Shown here piece after piece: positions 15,762-24,350 of a stretch of 64,000 nt of DNA. Below the pieces are notes generated by a model. It had not been told where the DNA came from and made no database searches. It was given only the letters and a program-made list of their open reading frames with translations. The translations under genes were made by a program, and so were the position numbers. The stretch is taken from contig NZ_JADKRW010000003.1 of the NCBI RefSeq assembly GCF_015350995.1, positions 186,001 to 250,000 on the forward strand, read 5' to 3'. Numbering within the stretch: position 1 is the first letter of the stretch; every line of letters starts with the position of its first letter. The stretch comes from Curtobacterium sp. VKM Ac-1393 (GTDB lineage: Bacteria; Actinomycetota; Actinomycetes; Actinomycetales; Microbacteriaceae).

Positions 15762-18095
15762 ATGAACCTCCACTCCTCTCCGCGCCGCCGACGGCGCATC
15801 GCCAGCGGCGCGGCCTTCGCCACCGCGGGTGTGCTCGTCGCACTCTCCGTCCCGTCCACCGCCGTCGCTGCCGAGGGCGACACGACGATCGACATCATCG
15901 ACGTCAACGACTTCCACGGCCGCATCGAGTCCGAGGGCACCGCCGCCGACAAGGCCGCCGGTGCCGCCAAGCTCGCCGGCGTCGTGCAGTCGTACCGCGA
16001 GGCCAACCCGAACACCATCTTCGCCAGCGTCGGCGACAACGTCGGCGCCTCGACGTTCACGTCGCTGATCCAGCAGGACGCTCCGACGATCGACGCGCTC
16101 AACGCGATGGACCTCGACGTCAGCGCGATCGGCAACCACGAGCTCGACAAGGGCCAGGACGACCTGACCGGGCGCATCGAGGACCGTGCCGACTGGCCCT
16201 ACGTCTCGGCGAACATCGTCAAGGCCGGCACCACCGACCCCGCGTTCGCCCCGTACTCCATCGTGGAGAAGGGCGGCGTGAAGGTCGGCTTCATCGGCGC
16301 GACCACCGAGGACCTCATCCCCGGGCTCGTCAGCCCCGGCGGCGTCGAGGGCCTCGCGATGGCCCCGATCGTCAGCCAGGTCAACAAGTACGCCGAGCAG
16401 CTCACCGACGGTGTCGACACGAACGGCGAGGCCGACGTGCTCGTCCTGCTCGTGCACGAGGGCGCACCGACGAACGCCCTCGCCGACGCGACCGGGTCCG
16501 GCGTGTTCGGCACGATCACCTCGGGTGTCTCGTCGAAGGTGTCCGCGATCGTCTCCGCGCACACCCACGCGACCTACAACCACCGGATCGCCGGCCCGGA
16601 CGGCACGACGCGCCCGGTGATCCAGACCGGTTCGTACGGCGTGAACTACGGACACCTGCAGCTCACCGTCGACGCCGACAAGCAGCTCACCGGGATCACG
16701 TCCGAGGTCAAGTCGGTCAACGGCGAGACCCGCGTGCCGGCCGACCCCACCTCGGTGAACGCGGTGGCCGACATCGTGACGGCTGCGAAGGCCGTCGCCG
16801 ACGTCGAGGGTGGCAAGAAGCTCGGCGAGATCACCGGCGACCTGCGTCGTGCGGTGCAGTCTGACCGCACGTCCGAGAACCGCGGCGGCGAGTCCGCACT
16901 CGGCAACTACATCGCCGAAGTCCAGCGCTCAGCCACCGAGCGGAACGGCTCACAGATCGCCTTCATGAACCCCGGCGGGCTCCGCACGGACATGGTCTAC
17001 GCGTCGAGCGGCGCGGGCGACCCCGACGGCACCGTGACCTACAAGGAGGCCGCGCTCGTCCAGCCGTTCGCCAACACCCTGGTCACCGAGGACATGACGG
17101 GCCAGCAGATCAAGAACGCGCTCGAGCAGCAGTGGCAGCCGGACGGGCTCCCGCGTCCGTTCCTGAAGCTCGGCGTCTCGGACGGCTTCGCGTACACCTA
17201 CGACCCCGCGAAGGGCCGTGGCGAGCGGATCACCGGCATGACCCTCGACGGCGAGTCGATCGCCCTCGACGACACCCTCAAGGTGACGGTCAACTCCTTC
17301 CTGTCGACGGGTGGCGACAACTTCGCCGCCTTCGCGACGGGCACGAACATCGCGGACTCGGGCCAGGTCGACCTGCAGGCGCAGGTGGACTACTTCCTGG
17401 ACAACCCGACCGTCACGCCGCCGTCCGACCAGCGTGCCGTCGGTGCGACGGTCACGCCGACCCCGGCAGGTGGCTTCCAGCCCGGTGACGAGATCACGGT
17501 CGCCCTGTCGTCGCTCGTGTTCAGCAGCGACGACCCCGCGAAGGCCGGCACCGTGTCGGTCAGCGCCGGTGACGTCGAACTCGCCAGCACCGAGATCGAC
17601 CCGACGATCCTCGACACGAACGACGAGCAGGGTCGCGCGACGCTGACCTTCGCCGTGCCGGCCCTCGAGCCGTCGGCGGACGCAGCGACGGTCCGGACGG
17701 CTGCCCGTGCCGCCGCCACGACGGACGCACCGCTCGTCGTCACCCTGCCGGGTGGCCAGACGGTGACGCTCGCCGTGACCATCCCGATGGCCGCCGTCGT
17801 CGACCCGACGGACCCGACCGACCCCACCGACCCGACGGACCCGGGCACGCCGGGCGCGGGCGGCGGGAACACCCCGGGCGCCGGCACCGGCAACGGCACC
17901 GGAACGGGAACGGGAACGGACACGATCAACGACCCGACCGACACCGCGAACGCCGGCGGCGACCTCGCCTACACCGGCGCGGAGCTCGTCGCACCGGCGA
18001 TCGCCGCCGGCCTGCTGCTCCTGGCGGGCATCGCAGCGCTCGTGGTCGTCCGCCGGAAGCGCGCACGGACCGACGCGAGCGTCCTGACGGACTGA
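15762..18095 (+). CDS. Secreted, sortase-anchored bifunctional metallophosphatase/5'-nucleotidase
   Basis: A 777-residue exported enzyme that hydrolyses nucleotides or sugar nucleotides outside the cell. A signal peptide occupies residues 1-37 (basic MNLHSSPRRRRR, then an Ala/Val-rich core ending AVAA). The calcineurin-like metal sites are DVNDFHGRI and GNHELDKG in the N-terminal domain. A 5'-nucleotidase C-terminal domain follows, then a Pro-Thr-Asp spacer (PTDPTDPTDPTDPG) and a Gly-Thr linker. The end is LAYTG, a hydrophobic helix and RRKRAR, a class E-type (LAXTG) sortase signal. No sortase gene is in the window. It is monocistronic, with a strong terminator downstream. Confidence 0.92.
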   Translation: MNLHSSPRRRRRIASGAAFATAGVLVALSVPSTAVAAEGDTTIDIIDVNDFHGRIESEGTAADKAAGAAKLAGVVQSYREANPNTIFASVGDNVGASTFTSLIQQDAPTIDALNAMDLDVSAIGNHELDKGQDDLTGRIEDRADWPYVSANIVKAGTTDPAFAPYSIVEKGGVKVGFIGATTEDLIPGLVSPGGVEGLAMAPIVSQVNKYAEQLTDGVDTNGEADVLVLLVHEGAPTNALADATGSGVFGTITSGVSSKVSAIVSAHTHATYNHRIAGPDGTTRPVIQTGSYGVNYGHLQLTVDADKQLTGITSEVKSVNGETRVPADPTSVNAVADIVTAAKAVADVEGGKKLGEITGDLRRAVQSDRTSENRGGESALGNYIAEVQRSATERNGSQIAFMNPGGLRTDMVYASSGAGDPDGTVTYKEAALVQPFANTLVTEDMTGQQIKNALEQQWQPDGLPRPFLKLGVSDGFAYTYDPAKGRGERITGMTLDGESIALDDTLKVTVNSFLSTGGDNFAAFATGTNIADSGQVDLQAQVDYFLDNPTVTPPSDQRAVGATVTPTPAGGFQPGDEITVALSSLVFSSDDPAKAGTVSVSAGDVELASTEIDPTILDTNDEQGRATLTFAVPALEPSADAATVRTAARAAATTDAPLVVTLPGGQTVTLAVTIPMAAVVDPTDPTDPTDPTDPGTPGAGGGNTPGAGTGNGTGTGTGTDTINDPTDTANAGGDLAYTGAELVAPAIAAGLLLLAGIAALVVVRRKRARTDASVLTD

Positions 18096-18101
18096 CACCG
18101 C

Positions 18102-18169
18102 GCCTCCCGGTCGACACGAACGGGCCGTCCCACCAACGTGGGACGGCCCGTTCCGTCGTTCCGGGAGGC
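18102..18169. terminator. Terminator nested inside outer GCCTCCCGG / CCGGGAGGC arms
   Basis: An inner 15-bp perfect stem AACGGGCCGTCCCAC (18119-18133) / GTGGGACGGCCCGTT (18138-18152) ends the 5'-nucleotidase transcript. It is bracketed by GCCTCCCGG (18102-18110) and CCGGGAGGC (18161-18169), the arms of the dispersed palindrome, as if a terminator had formed between them. The remaining bases up to the next terminator at 18351 hold nothing I recognise. Confidence 0.75.
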
Positions 18170-18350
18170 ACGGATCGCGTCCGCCGCGCACAGCGCGCGG
18201 AACCGCTGCCGCCCTCGCTGTCCCATTGGTGCGCCCGCACTGCTGCTCCAGGGATCCGCGGGGTACTGTCAGCCCTGTCGCATCGCGACGCGTCGCGCCG
18301 GGTCACCTCTCCGGTCGGCGGTGGTTCCGTTCGACGAGACCCCGCGGCGC

Positions 18351-18389
18351 GGGTGCCCTCCGCCTCCAGGGAAACGGCGGAGGGCACCC
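18351..18389 (-). terminator. Terminator of the efeUOB operon
   Basis: A 14-bp perfect stem GGGTGCCCTCCGCC (18351-18364) / GGCGGAGGGCACCC (18376-18389) lies four bases beyond the efeB stop. Confidence 0.8.
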
Positions 18390-18393
18390 ACCT

Positions 18394-19698
18394 TCAGCGG
18401 AACAGCTGCTCGCCGATGTACGAACCCTTGCGCGGTGCCGGCGGGACCGCGAACACCGCGGACCCGATGTGCGAGATGTACTCGTTCAACCGGTCCGAGG
18501 CGCCGAGCTTCCGCTGCAGCTGCGTGAAGTGCTCCGGGTCGTTCATGTACGCCAGGAACAGCAGCCCGGCGTCGAGCTGGCCGTACTCGTTGAGGCCGTC
18601 GGTGTAGTTGTACGGACGCCGCAGGATCTTCACGCCGCCGTTCGCCTCGTGCGCGGCCAGGGCGATGTGCGACCTCGGGTCGATCTTCGTGTCCCCGTCC
18701 GACCCGGTCACGGCGAAGTCCGGCGTCGTGTGCTCGGACCCGCCGGACAGCGGCGCACCCTCGATCTTCGTGCGGCCGAACACGCGCTGCTGGTCGCTGA
18801 CGACGTCGGCGTCCCAGGTCTCGATGTTCATCCGGATCTTCCGGACCACCTGGTAGGTGCCACCGGTCATCCACGCCGCACCGTCGCCCGGCTCGTCGAC
18901 CCAGACGAAGCGGTCGTGCTCCTCGTCGGTGGTGACGTTCCGGGTGCCGTCCTTGAAGCCCATCAGGTTGCGCGGCGTCGACTGGTCGGGGCCGGCCGAG
19001 GCCCGGCCGAACCCGAGCACCGTCCACCGCACGGTCGCGGTGCCACGGGCCATCCGGGCCAGGTCACGGACGGCGTGGTACGCCACCTGCGGGTCGTCGG
19101 CGCAGGCCTGCAGCGACAGGTCGCCGCCGGTCAGTCCGGCCTGCAGGTTGTCGCTCGGCAGCCGCGGGACGTCGGCGAGGGCCGCCGGGCGCTTGTCGGC
19201 CAGCCCGAAGCGCTCGTCGAAGACCCCGGGGCCGAGGCCCACGGTGACCGTCAGGGACGCGGGGCCGAGGTCGAGCGCCTCGCCCGTGTCGGCGCCCACC
19301 CCGTTGCCGTGGGCGGGTTCGACGCTGCCGACGGTCTTGCCGGCCTGCAGCTGCGCGATCGCCGCGGACCAACGGGCGAGGAGCACCTGCAGTTCGGTGG
19401 CGACGCTCGTGGACAGGTCGAACGTCATGAACACGCAGTACCGCTGGGGTGTGGTCTGCACACCGCCCTGCGACTGCCGTGCGGTGGTCGCGTAGAACGG
19501 GTGGCTCTGCGACAGGTCGATGGACTCGTCGCCGTTCGCCGCCGCGGTGAACGGGTTGACGCCCGTCGCGGCGGTCGCGCCACCGATGCCGACCGCGGCG
19601 CCCGCGCCGGCACCGGCCGCCACGAGCCCCGCGCCGAACAGCCCGCGCCGGGAGACGTGCCCCGGCGCGGACTCCGTGCCGTCGTGCGGGTCGGTCAC
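18394..19698 (-). CDS. efeB: Dyp-type heme peroxidase of the iron uptake system (EfeB)
   Basis: A 434-residue DyP peroxidase exported by the Tat route: SRRGLFGAGLVAAGAGAGAAVG near residues 16-37 holds the twin arginine. The DyP domain carries NLMGFKDGTRNV, the GxxDG-type distal motif with the catalytic Asp and Arg, and a proximal-His region later. In efeUOB operons it is thought to help release or handle iron from heme or oxidise Fe(II). The GTG start at 19698 overlaps the efeO stop (GTGA), which fixes it; longer in-frame extensions run into efeO. It is the last gene of the operon. Confidence 0.93.
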   Translation of the reverse strand: MTDPHDGTESAPGHVSRRGLFGAGLVAAGAGAGAAVGIGGATAATGVNPFTAAANGDESIDLSQSHPFYATTARQSQGGVQTTPQRYCVFMTFDLSTSVATELQVLLARWSAAIAQLQAGKTVGSVEPAHGNGVGADTGEALDLGPASLTVTVGLGPGVFDERFGLADKRPAALADVPRLPSDNLQAGLTGGDLSLQACADDPQVAYHAVRDLARMARGTATVRWTVLGFGRASAGPDQSTPRNLMGFKDGTRNVTTDEEHDRFVWVDEPGDGAAWMTGGTYQVVRKIRMNIETWDADVVSDQQRVFGRTKIEGAPLSGGSEHTTPDFAVTGSDGDTKIDPRSHIALAAHEANGGVKILRRPYNYTDGLNEYGQLDAGLLFLAYMNDPEHFTQLQRKLGASDRLNEYISHIGSAVFAVPPAPRKGSYIGEQLFR

Positions 19699-20915
19699 GC
19701 GGTGGCGACCTTCTCGGCCAGACGGGACAGCGGGTCCTGCAGCGCCTGGATCTGCTGCGAGACCGTGTTGGCGTCGGACTGCTTGGTCGCGGCGTCCCAC
19801 GTGTCGAAGCCACCGAGGTCGTCGGCGTTCCGGTAGCCGTCCATGAGCGTGTTGGTCGCGTCGAACTGCTTCGCGATCTGCTTCGTCAGGGTCGGGTCGA
19901 GCTTGGTCAGCCCGGGCTTGAGGTACGCGAACGCCTGGCGTGCACCCTCGACGTTGGCGGCGAGGTCGACCAGGTCGATGTGGCTGTACGCCTCTTCCTC
20001 ACCGGTGACCTTGTTCGACTGGACCTCTTCGAGCAGCCCGGCAGCACCGTTCGCCAGGTCTTCGGGCTTGTAGTCGAGCGTCGGCACGAGCTTCGCGAGC
20101 AGCTGCACGTTCTCGGTCAGGTCGGCGGCGGTCTTCTTGGTCGACGCGGTGATCTCCCCCGCCTGGAACAGGTCCTTCTCGACGGCGTGGAACCCGCTCC
20201 AGCCGACGGCCGGGTCGAGGTTCGAGGCGCGCATGTCGATCAGGTAGTCGAGGTTGCCGGCGTTGTCGGTGGCCTTGTGGCCTTCCTTGACGAAGCCGTC
20301 GACGTCGCTCTCGACGTGCTCGTAGAACGGGCGGGCGTTGGCGTAGTCGGTCTTCGCGGCCTCGAGGTCGCCGGCGTCGACGTCCTTCTGCAGCTGCTCG
20401 ACGGCGGTGACCATGTCGGTGACCTGGCCGTCGACGTACTCGGCGTAGCCCTTCGTGCCCTCGTCGAGCAGGTTGGCGGCGCTGCTGTTCGCGGTCGAGG
20501 CGACCTTGCCGGTGACGGTGAAGTCGGTGAGCTCGGTGTCGGCTCCGGGGCAGTACACCTGGTACTCCCCACCGGTCAGGGTCGCGGTGAACCGCACGGC
20601 GTCGAGGCCGGGTGCGAGGTTCTCCTTCTCGCCGAGGATCCGCTGGTCCTGCAGCAGTTCGACCTCGGTGATCGCGGTCGAGGACTCGTTCTTCACCGAG
20701 AACGTGACGGGGCCGGCCGGCACCTTCGTCTCGGAGACCTTGCACTGGTCCGAGCCGTCGTTCGTCAGGGTGATGGTGACCCGCGAGACCTTCGCGGCGT
20801 CGGTGGAGCTGTCGGAGGCACCGTCGGAGCTCGCGCAGCCGGTGAGTGCGAGGGCGGTGACGACGCCGAGGGCGCCGAGGGTGATCAGGGGTCGAACGGG
20901 CTTACCGAACGGCAT
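19695..20915 (-). CDS. efeO: EfeO iron-binding lipoprotein
   Basis: A 406-residue lipoprotein with signal and lipobox ALALTGC (Cys near residue 26). The N-terminal cupredoxin-like domain (about residues 40-120) includes CKVSE and QVYCPG. The M75-type peptidase/imelysin domain follows with the HxxE metal motif in SGFHAVEKDLF. It probably captures iron outside the membrane for EfeU. GGAGCAACG precedes the ATG, which lies within the 3' end of efeU (14-base overlap). The gene is translationally coupled to both neighbours. Confidence 0.94.
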   Translation of the reverse strand: MPFGKPVRPLITLGALGVVTALALTGCASSDGASDSSTDAAKVSRVTITLTNDGSDQCKVSETKVPAGPVTFSVKNESSTAITEVELLQDQRILGEKENLAPGLDAVRFTATLTGGEYQVYCPGADTELTDFTVTGKVASTANSSAANLLDEGTKGYAEYVDGQVTDMVTAVEQLQKDVDAGDLEAAKTDYANARPFYEHVESDVDGFVKEGHKATDNAGNLDYLIDMRASNLDPAVGWSGFHAVEKDLFQAGEITASTKKTAADLTENVQLLAKLVPTLDYKPEDLANGAAGLLEEVQSNKVTGEEEAYSHIDLVDLAANVEGARQAFAYLKPGLTKLDPTLTKQIAKQFDATNTLMDGYRNADDLGGFDTWDAATKQSDANTVSQQIQALQDPLSRLAEKVATA

Positions 20916-22497
20916 AGTCGTTGCTCCTTGCAGGGTCCCCGGCGGGTGGGCCGCGTGTCGGGACGGTTTCGGGGGTGGGGTTCAGGGGCGCCGTCCGACG
21001 ACGGCGGTCTCGGAGTGCGAGCAGCGCCTGGGCGGCGGCCGCGACGCCGAGGGCGATCGGCAACCAGGCCTTCCAGAGCAGCAGCTCGGCAGCCCGCGTG
21101 TCCGCGGCCGCCACCGAGGTGGCCGCCTGCTCGACGCGGGAGTCGGGGACGGACCACACGGAGCGGTCCAGGGTCGTGGTGCGGGCGGACGGGAGGCCCC
21201 CACCGCTCAGCGTCAGCACGGTGCGTTCGTCGCGGATGGCGTCCAGGACGCCACCACGGACCGTCCACAGGGTCACGGTGTCGCGCACCGCCCAACGGGC
21301 GGTGAACGGGCCGGGGTTCGTCGACGGCGAGACGCCGACGGGGATCCGGCCGAACAGCCCGACGAGGTCGTCGAGCGACAGCGTCGCCGGGCGGTCCGCG
21401 GCGGTGGCCGACGTGCGGACCCGCCACCGGTCGGCGGCCACGCCCGCGCGGGTCACGCGGCGGTGGGCCGACGTCGGCAACGTCAGCCGGGCCTCCTGGC
21501 CGGTGGTGGTGCCGGCGACGCGGAGGACGCCGGACGCACCGTGGACGTCCGCCGAGACGGACGTGGCGTCCCCACCGACGGAGGCGGTGCGGGGCAGGTC
21601 GACGCCACCCGTCGGGACGGCGATCGCCAGTGCTGCTGCGGCGATGGCGAGGGCCCCGGCGACGGTGGCGCGGACCGCCGGGACGCGTGCCGGCGACGGT
21701 CGCCAGGCACGGGGCCAGAGCGTGAGGGCGAGGACGGGGACGACGTAGAGGACCCAGCCGAGCACCTCGATGACGCGGGGGTCCGGCGGGATGCCGAGCA
21801 CGCCGGTGACGAGGGCGCCCTGCACCGAACCGTTCGGGGCGAGCCAGGTCAGGTCGACGGTGCGCTGCTGCCCGATGACGATCCAGCCGGCCTCGTGCGC
21901 ACGGCGGAGGACGGTCAGGACGAGCCCGCCGGCGACGAACACCAGGAAGACGCCGGTGCCGGTGAAGAACTTCGACAGGTTCAGCCGGACGCCGCCGGTG
22001 TAGATGCCGTACCCGACGACGACGGCGCCCGCGATGCCGATGACCGCGCCGAGGGCGGCGAGACCGGTGTCCGACGACGCCTGGAACGTGGCGAGGAGGA
22101 AGACCGCGGTCTCGAAGCCCTCCTTGAGGACGGCGAGGAACGCCATGCCGGCGAGTGCCCATGCGGTGCCGCGGCCGAGCGCCTCGGTCGCGCTCGCCTC
22201 GAGGTCCTTCGTCAAGGTGCGCGCGTGCGTGCGCATCCACACGATCATGCCGGTGACGAAGACGACGGCGACGATGCCGATGACCGCCTCCATGCCCTCC
22301 TGCTGGGCCTGCGGCAGGGCCTGCTCGACGGCCTGCAGGCCGAACCCGACGCCGATGCTGAGCAGCACGGCGATCCCGACGCCGGACCACATGGGGGCGA
22401 GCGGGACACGGTTGCGACGCAGGAACGCGGCGATGATGCCGACGATGAGGGTCGCTTCGAGGCCTTCGCGGAGGCCGATGACGAGGGTGGCGAGCAT
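20902..22497 (-). CDS. efeU: EfeU ferrous iron permease, FTR1 family
   Basis: A 531-residue permease, the membrane channel of the efeUOB system. The first iron motif REGLE is at residues 10-14; the second is KEGFE at 125-129, with Lys in place of the usual Arg. Seven membrane helices fill the first 275 residues. An extra external domain (about 300-490) and a final helix (WLPIALGVAAAAQALLAL) follow, as in long actinobacterial EfeU. A DtxR-type iron box overlaps the promoter and lies 3-22 bases before the ATG, so iron repression is expected. There is no Shine-Dalgarno. Confidence 0.93.
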   Translation of the reverse strand: MLATLVIGLREGLEATLIVGIIAAFLRRNRVPLAPMWSGVGIAVLLSIGVGFGLQAVEQALPQAQQEGMEAVIGIVAVVFVTGMIVWMRTHARTLTKDLEASATEALGRGTAWALAGMAFLAVLKEGFETAVFLLATFQASSDTGLAALGAVIGIAGAVVVGYGIYTGGVRLNLSKFFTGTGVFLVFVAGGLVLTVLRRAHEAGWIVIGQQRTVDLTWLAPNGSVQGALVTGVLGIPPDPRVIEVLGWVLYVVPVLALTLWPRAWRPSPARVPAVRATVAGALAIAAAALAIAVPTGGVDLPRTASVGGDATSVSADVHGASGVLRVAGTTTGQEARLTLPTSAHRRVTRAGVAADRWRVRTSATAADRPATLSLDDLVGLFGRIPVGVSPSTNPGPFTARWAVRDTVTLWTVRGGVLDAIRDERTVLTLSGGGLPSARTTTLDRSVWSVPDSRVEQAATSVAAADTRAAELLLWKAWLPIALGVAAAAQALLALRDRRRRTAPLNPTPETVPTRGPPAGDPARSNDYAVR

Positions 22498-22500
22498 GAC

Positions 22501-22519
22501 GAAGGTGAGGCTAACCTAA
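22501..22519 (-). promoter_or_regulatory. DtxR/IdeR-type iron box of efeUOB
   Basis: Minus-strand TTAGGTTAGCCTCACCTTC matches the classical 19-base DtxR/IdeR operator at 16 positions (my count against TTAGGTTAGCCTAACCTAA). It overlaps TANNNT -10 candidates (TAGGTT, TAGCCT) and ends three bases before the efeU start codon. Confidence 0.8.
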
Positions 22520-22566
22520 CCGCCGCCCGGCCCGCCAGTCGGTCGACGTGATGTTTGATGGTTCTC

Positions 22567-23376
22567 ATGAACCTGCTGTCCGTCGAGGGCCTGGCGTCGG
22601 TCACGAACGTGCTCGACCTCGCCGGGGTGTTCGCGTCCGCCTTGCTCGGTGGATCGATCGCCCGCGCGATGGACTTCGACCTGTTCGGGTTCCTGGTCGT
22701 GGGGTTCGTGTCCGGGCTCGGGGGCGGCATGCTGCGCGACACCCTGCTGCAGAACGGGCCGCCCGTCGCGCTCGTCGACCCGCTCTACGTGCCGGTCGCG
22801 ATCGCCGGCGCCCTCATCGCATTCCTCGTGTCGTTCTCGGAGCTCACGTGGGACCGGCTGTTCACCGTGCTCGACGCCGCCGTGATCGGGTTCTGGGCCG
22901 TGGTCGGCGTGCAACGCACCTACGACGCCGGGCTCGACTGGCCCGCCGCGATCATCATGGGGACCATCACCGCGGTCGGTGGCGGTGCGATGCGGGACCT
23001 GCTGCTCCGCCGGGTCCCAGCGGTGTTCGGCGGGAACGCCCTGTACGCCACCGTCGCCGTCGCCGCCTCGACCGTGATGGTGATCGCGTCCGCCCTCGGA
23101 TCGCCGTCGATCGGGATCGTCGCCGCGATCGCGCTGTCGCTCGGGCTGCGGTGGGGTGCCGTCCGTCGTGGCTGGGGGTTGCCGAACGGCCGCGAGTGGC
23201 AGCCGAAGTCGACGCTCGGTTCGCTGCTGCGGCGCGGACGGAGCCTGCGACCCGACGCGCTCCGGCTGCTGCGCCGGCCGGGTCGCCGCACGGGGGCCGG
23301 CAGCGTCCGTGAAGAGCACGACACGACGGGTGATCCGTCGCCGGGTGCGGGTGCGGGTTCTTCGTTCGACGGCTGA
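22567..23376 (+). CDS. TRIC/UPF0126 family membrane protein (YicG/YadS-like)
   Basis: A 269-residue protein with six to seven membrane helices. It has the internal two-fold repeat of the family: VSGLGGGMLRDTLL in the first half and ITAVGGGAMRDLLLRRVP in the second, each with GGG-x-x-RD. Prokaryotic members of this family are trimeric cation channels or glycine transporters. The last 60 residues are a basic, Gly-rich cytoplasmic tail. It diverges from efeU with only 69 bases between starts, so the iron box may affect both. The ATG at 22567 is preferred; one at 22555 is also in frame. Confidence 0.87.
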   Translation: MNLLSVEGLASVTNVLDLAGVFASALLGGSIARAMDFDLFGFLVVGFVSGLGGGMLRDTLLQNGPPVALVDPLYVPVAIAGALIAFLVSFSELTWDRLFTVLDAAVIGFWAVVGVQRTYDAGLDWPAAIIMGTITAVGGGAMRDLLLRRVPAVFGGNALYATVAVAASTVMVIASALGSPSIGIVAAIALSLGLRWGAVRRGWGLPNGREWQPKSTLGSLLRRGRSLRPDALRLLRRPGRRTGAGSVREEHDTTGDPSPGAGAGSSFDG

Positions 23377-23569
23377 GGGTGTCATCTGTCGGCGCTGCGG
23401 CGTACCATCGGTACCGTCGGGTATCGACCCGGCTCATGTCGTCAGCTGTGGACCGACGCGACCCGAACGCGGCGGTCCCGAACAGGCGATCTGATGGGGG
23501 CTTCGCTGATGCCGCGCGGGTTCAGACGCGCGGCGCGGCAGGTCTCCCGCTCCGCCGAAGCAGGAACCG

Positions 23570-24178
23570 ATGAACGACGACGTCTCCGACTCCCCCACAC
23601 CTCGGACGCCGCGCGCTGAGGTCCGTGAACGCCTGCTCGCCGCCGGTGCCGTCGTCTTCGCCGAACAGGGCGTCCACGGCGCTCGCCTCGACGAGGTCGC
23701 GGCACGCGCCGGGTTCAGCAAGGGCGCGGTCTACTCGAACTTCTCGTCGAAAGAGGACCTGCTCGCGCAGGTCATGCAGCGCGGGACGAACGCGGTGCTC
23801 GGGTCCTTGCGCGAGCTCGTCCTCGCGGACATCGCTGCGACCGACATCGGCGACGTCGTCCGAGCGGCATTCGGACGGCACGACCAACGCGAACAGTTCG
23901 CGCTGCTGTCGGAGTTCCGTGCCTACGCGATCCGGCACCCGGACTTCCTGCCCGAGTTCGTGCGGCAGCGACGCGTGCTGCAGGACGGCGTGCTCGAACT
24001 GGTGCGGCTGTGGTTCGGGGCGCACCCGGAGGTCGACGCCGGCATGCCACTCGATGCCTTCGCGACCGTGCTCATCGGTGCCAACGTCGGCATCGTGTTC
24101 GACGGGCCGGCGCTGCCGGGGGTCGAGCCGGGCGAGGTCGTCGCGTCCCTGGTCGAGGCGGTCGTGCGCCGCCGCTGA
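23570..24178 (+). CDS. TetR family transcriptional regulator
   Basis: A 202-residue TetR protein with HTH residues in RLDEVAARAGFSKGAVYSNFSSKEDLL (the YSNF form common in actinobacteria). The C-terminal domain is helical and ends in VVRRR. AGGA lies nine bases before the ATG. No membrane pump or enzyme follows on the same strand: the next gene, the transglutaminase operon, is convergent. Its target is therefore not obvious. A GTACC-atc-GGTAC dyad at 23402-23414 in the 193-base upstream gap may be its operator. Confidence 0.85.
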   Translation: MNDDVSDSPTPRTPRAEVRERLLAAGAVVFAEQGVHGARLDEVAARAGFSKGAVYSNFSSKEDLLAQVMQRGTNAVLGSLRELVLADIAATDIGDVVRAAFGRHDQREQFALLSEFRAYAIRHPDFLPEFVRQRRVLQDGVLELVRLWFGAHPEVDAGMPLDAFATVLIGANVGIVFDGPALPGVEPGEVVASLVEAVVRRR

Positions 24179-24180
24179 GC

Positions 24181-24235
24181 CGGCGCGCGGTGCGGCGCGG
24201 CGCGCGGTGCGGTGCGGTGCGGCGCACGGTGCGGC
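24181..24235. repeat. GCGGTGC-rich low-complexity tract
   Basis: Irregular repeats of GCGGTGCGGCGCG-like units occupy about 55 bases between the convergent tetR and transglutaminase genes. I see no hairpin with a clean stem and no gene in the 172-base gap. Confidence 0.5.
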
Positions 24236-24350
24236 CTCTGCCATCCCGTGCCGCGTTGACCGCTCGGTGCGAGCTCGTAGCGCCGCACGGAGCGGTCTAC
24301 CTCGCACCAGCCGGCGATGCCCGCACCGTGCGACCAGCCGGCCGCACCCG

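Noticed and set aside
17810..17850. Tandem DNA repeat GACCCGACC
   Set aside because: It encodes the Pro-Thr-Asp wall spacer of the 5'-nucleotidase and needs no separate explanation.
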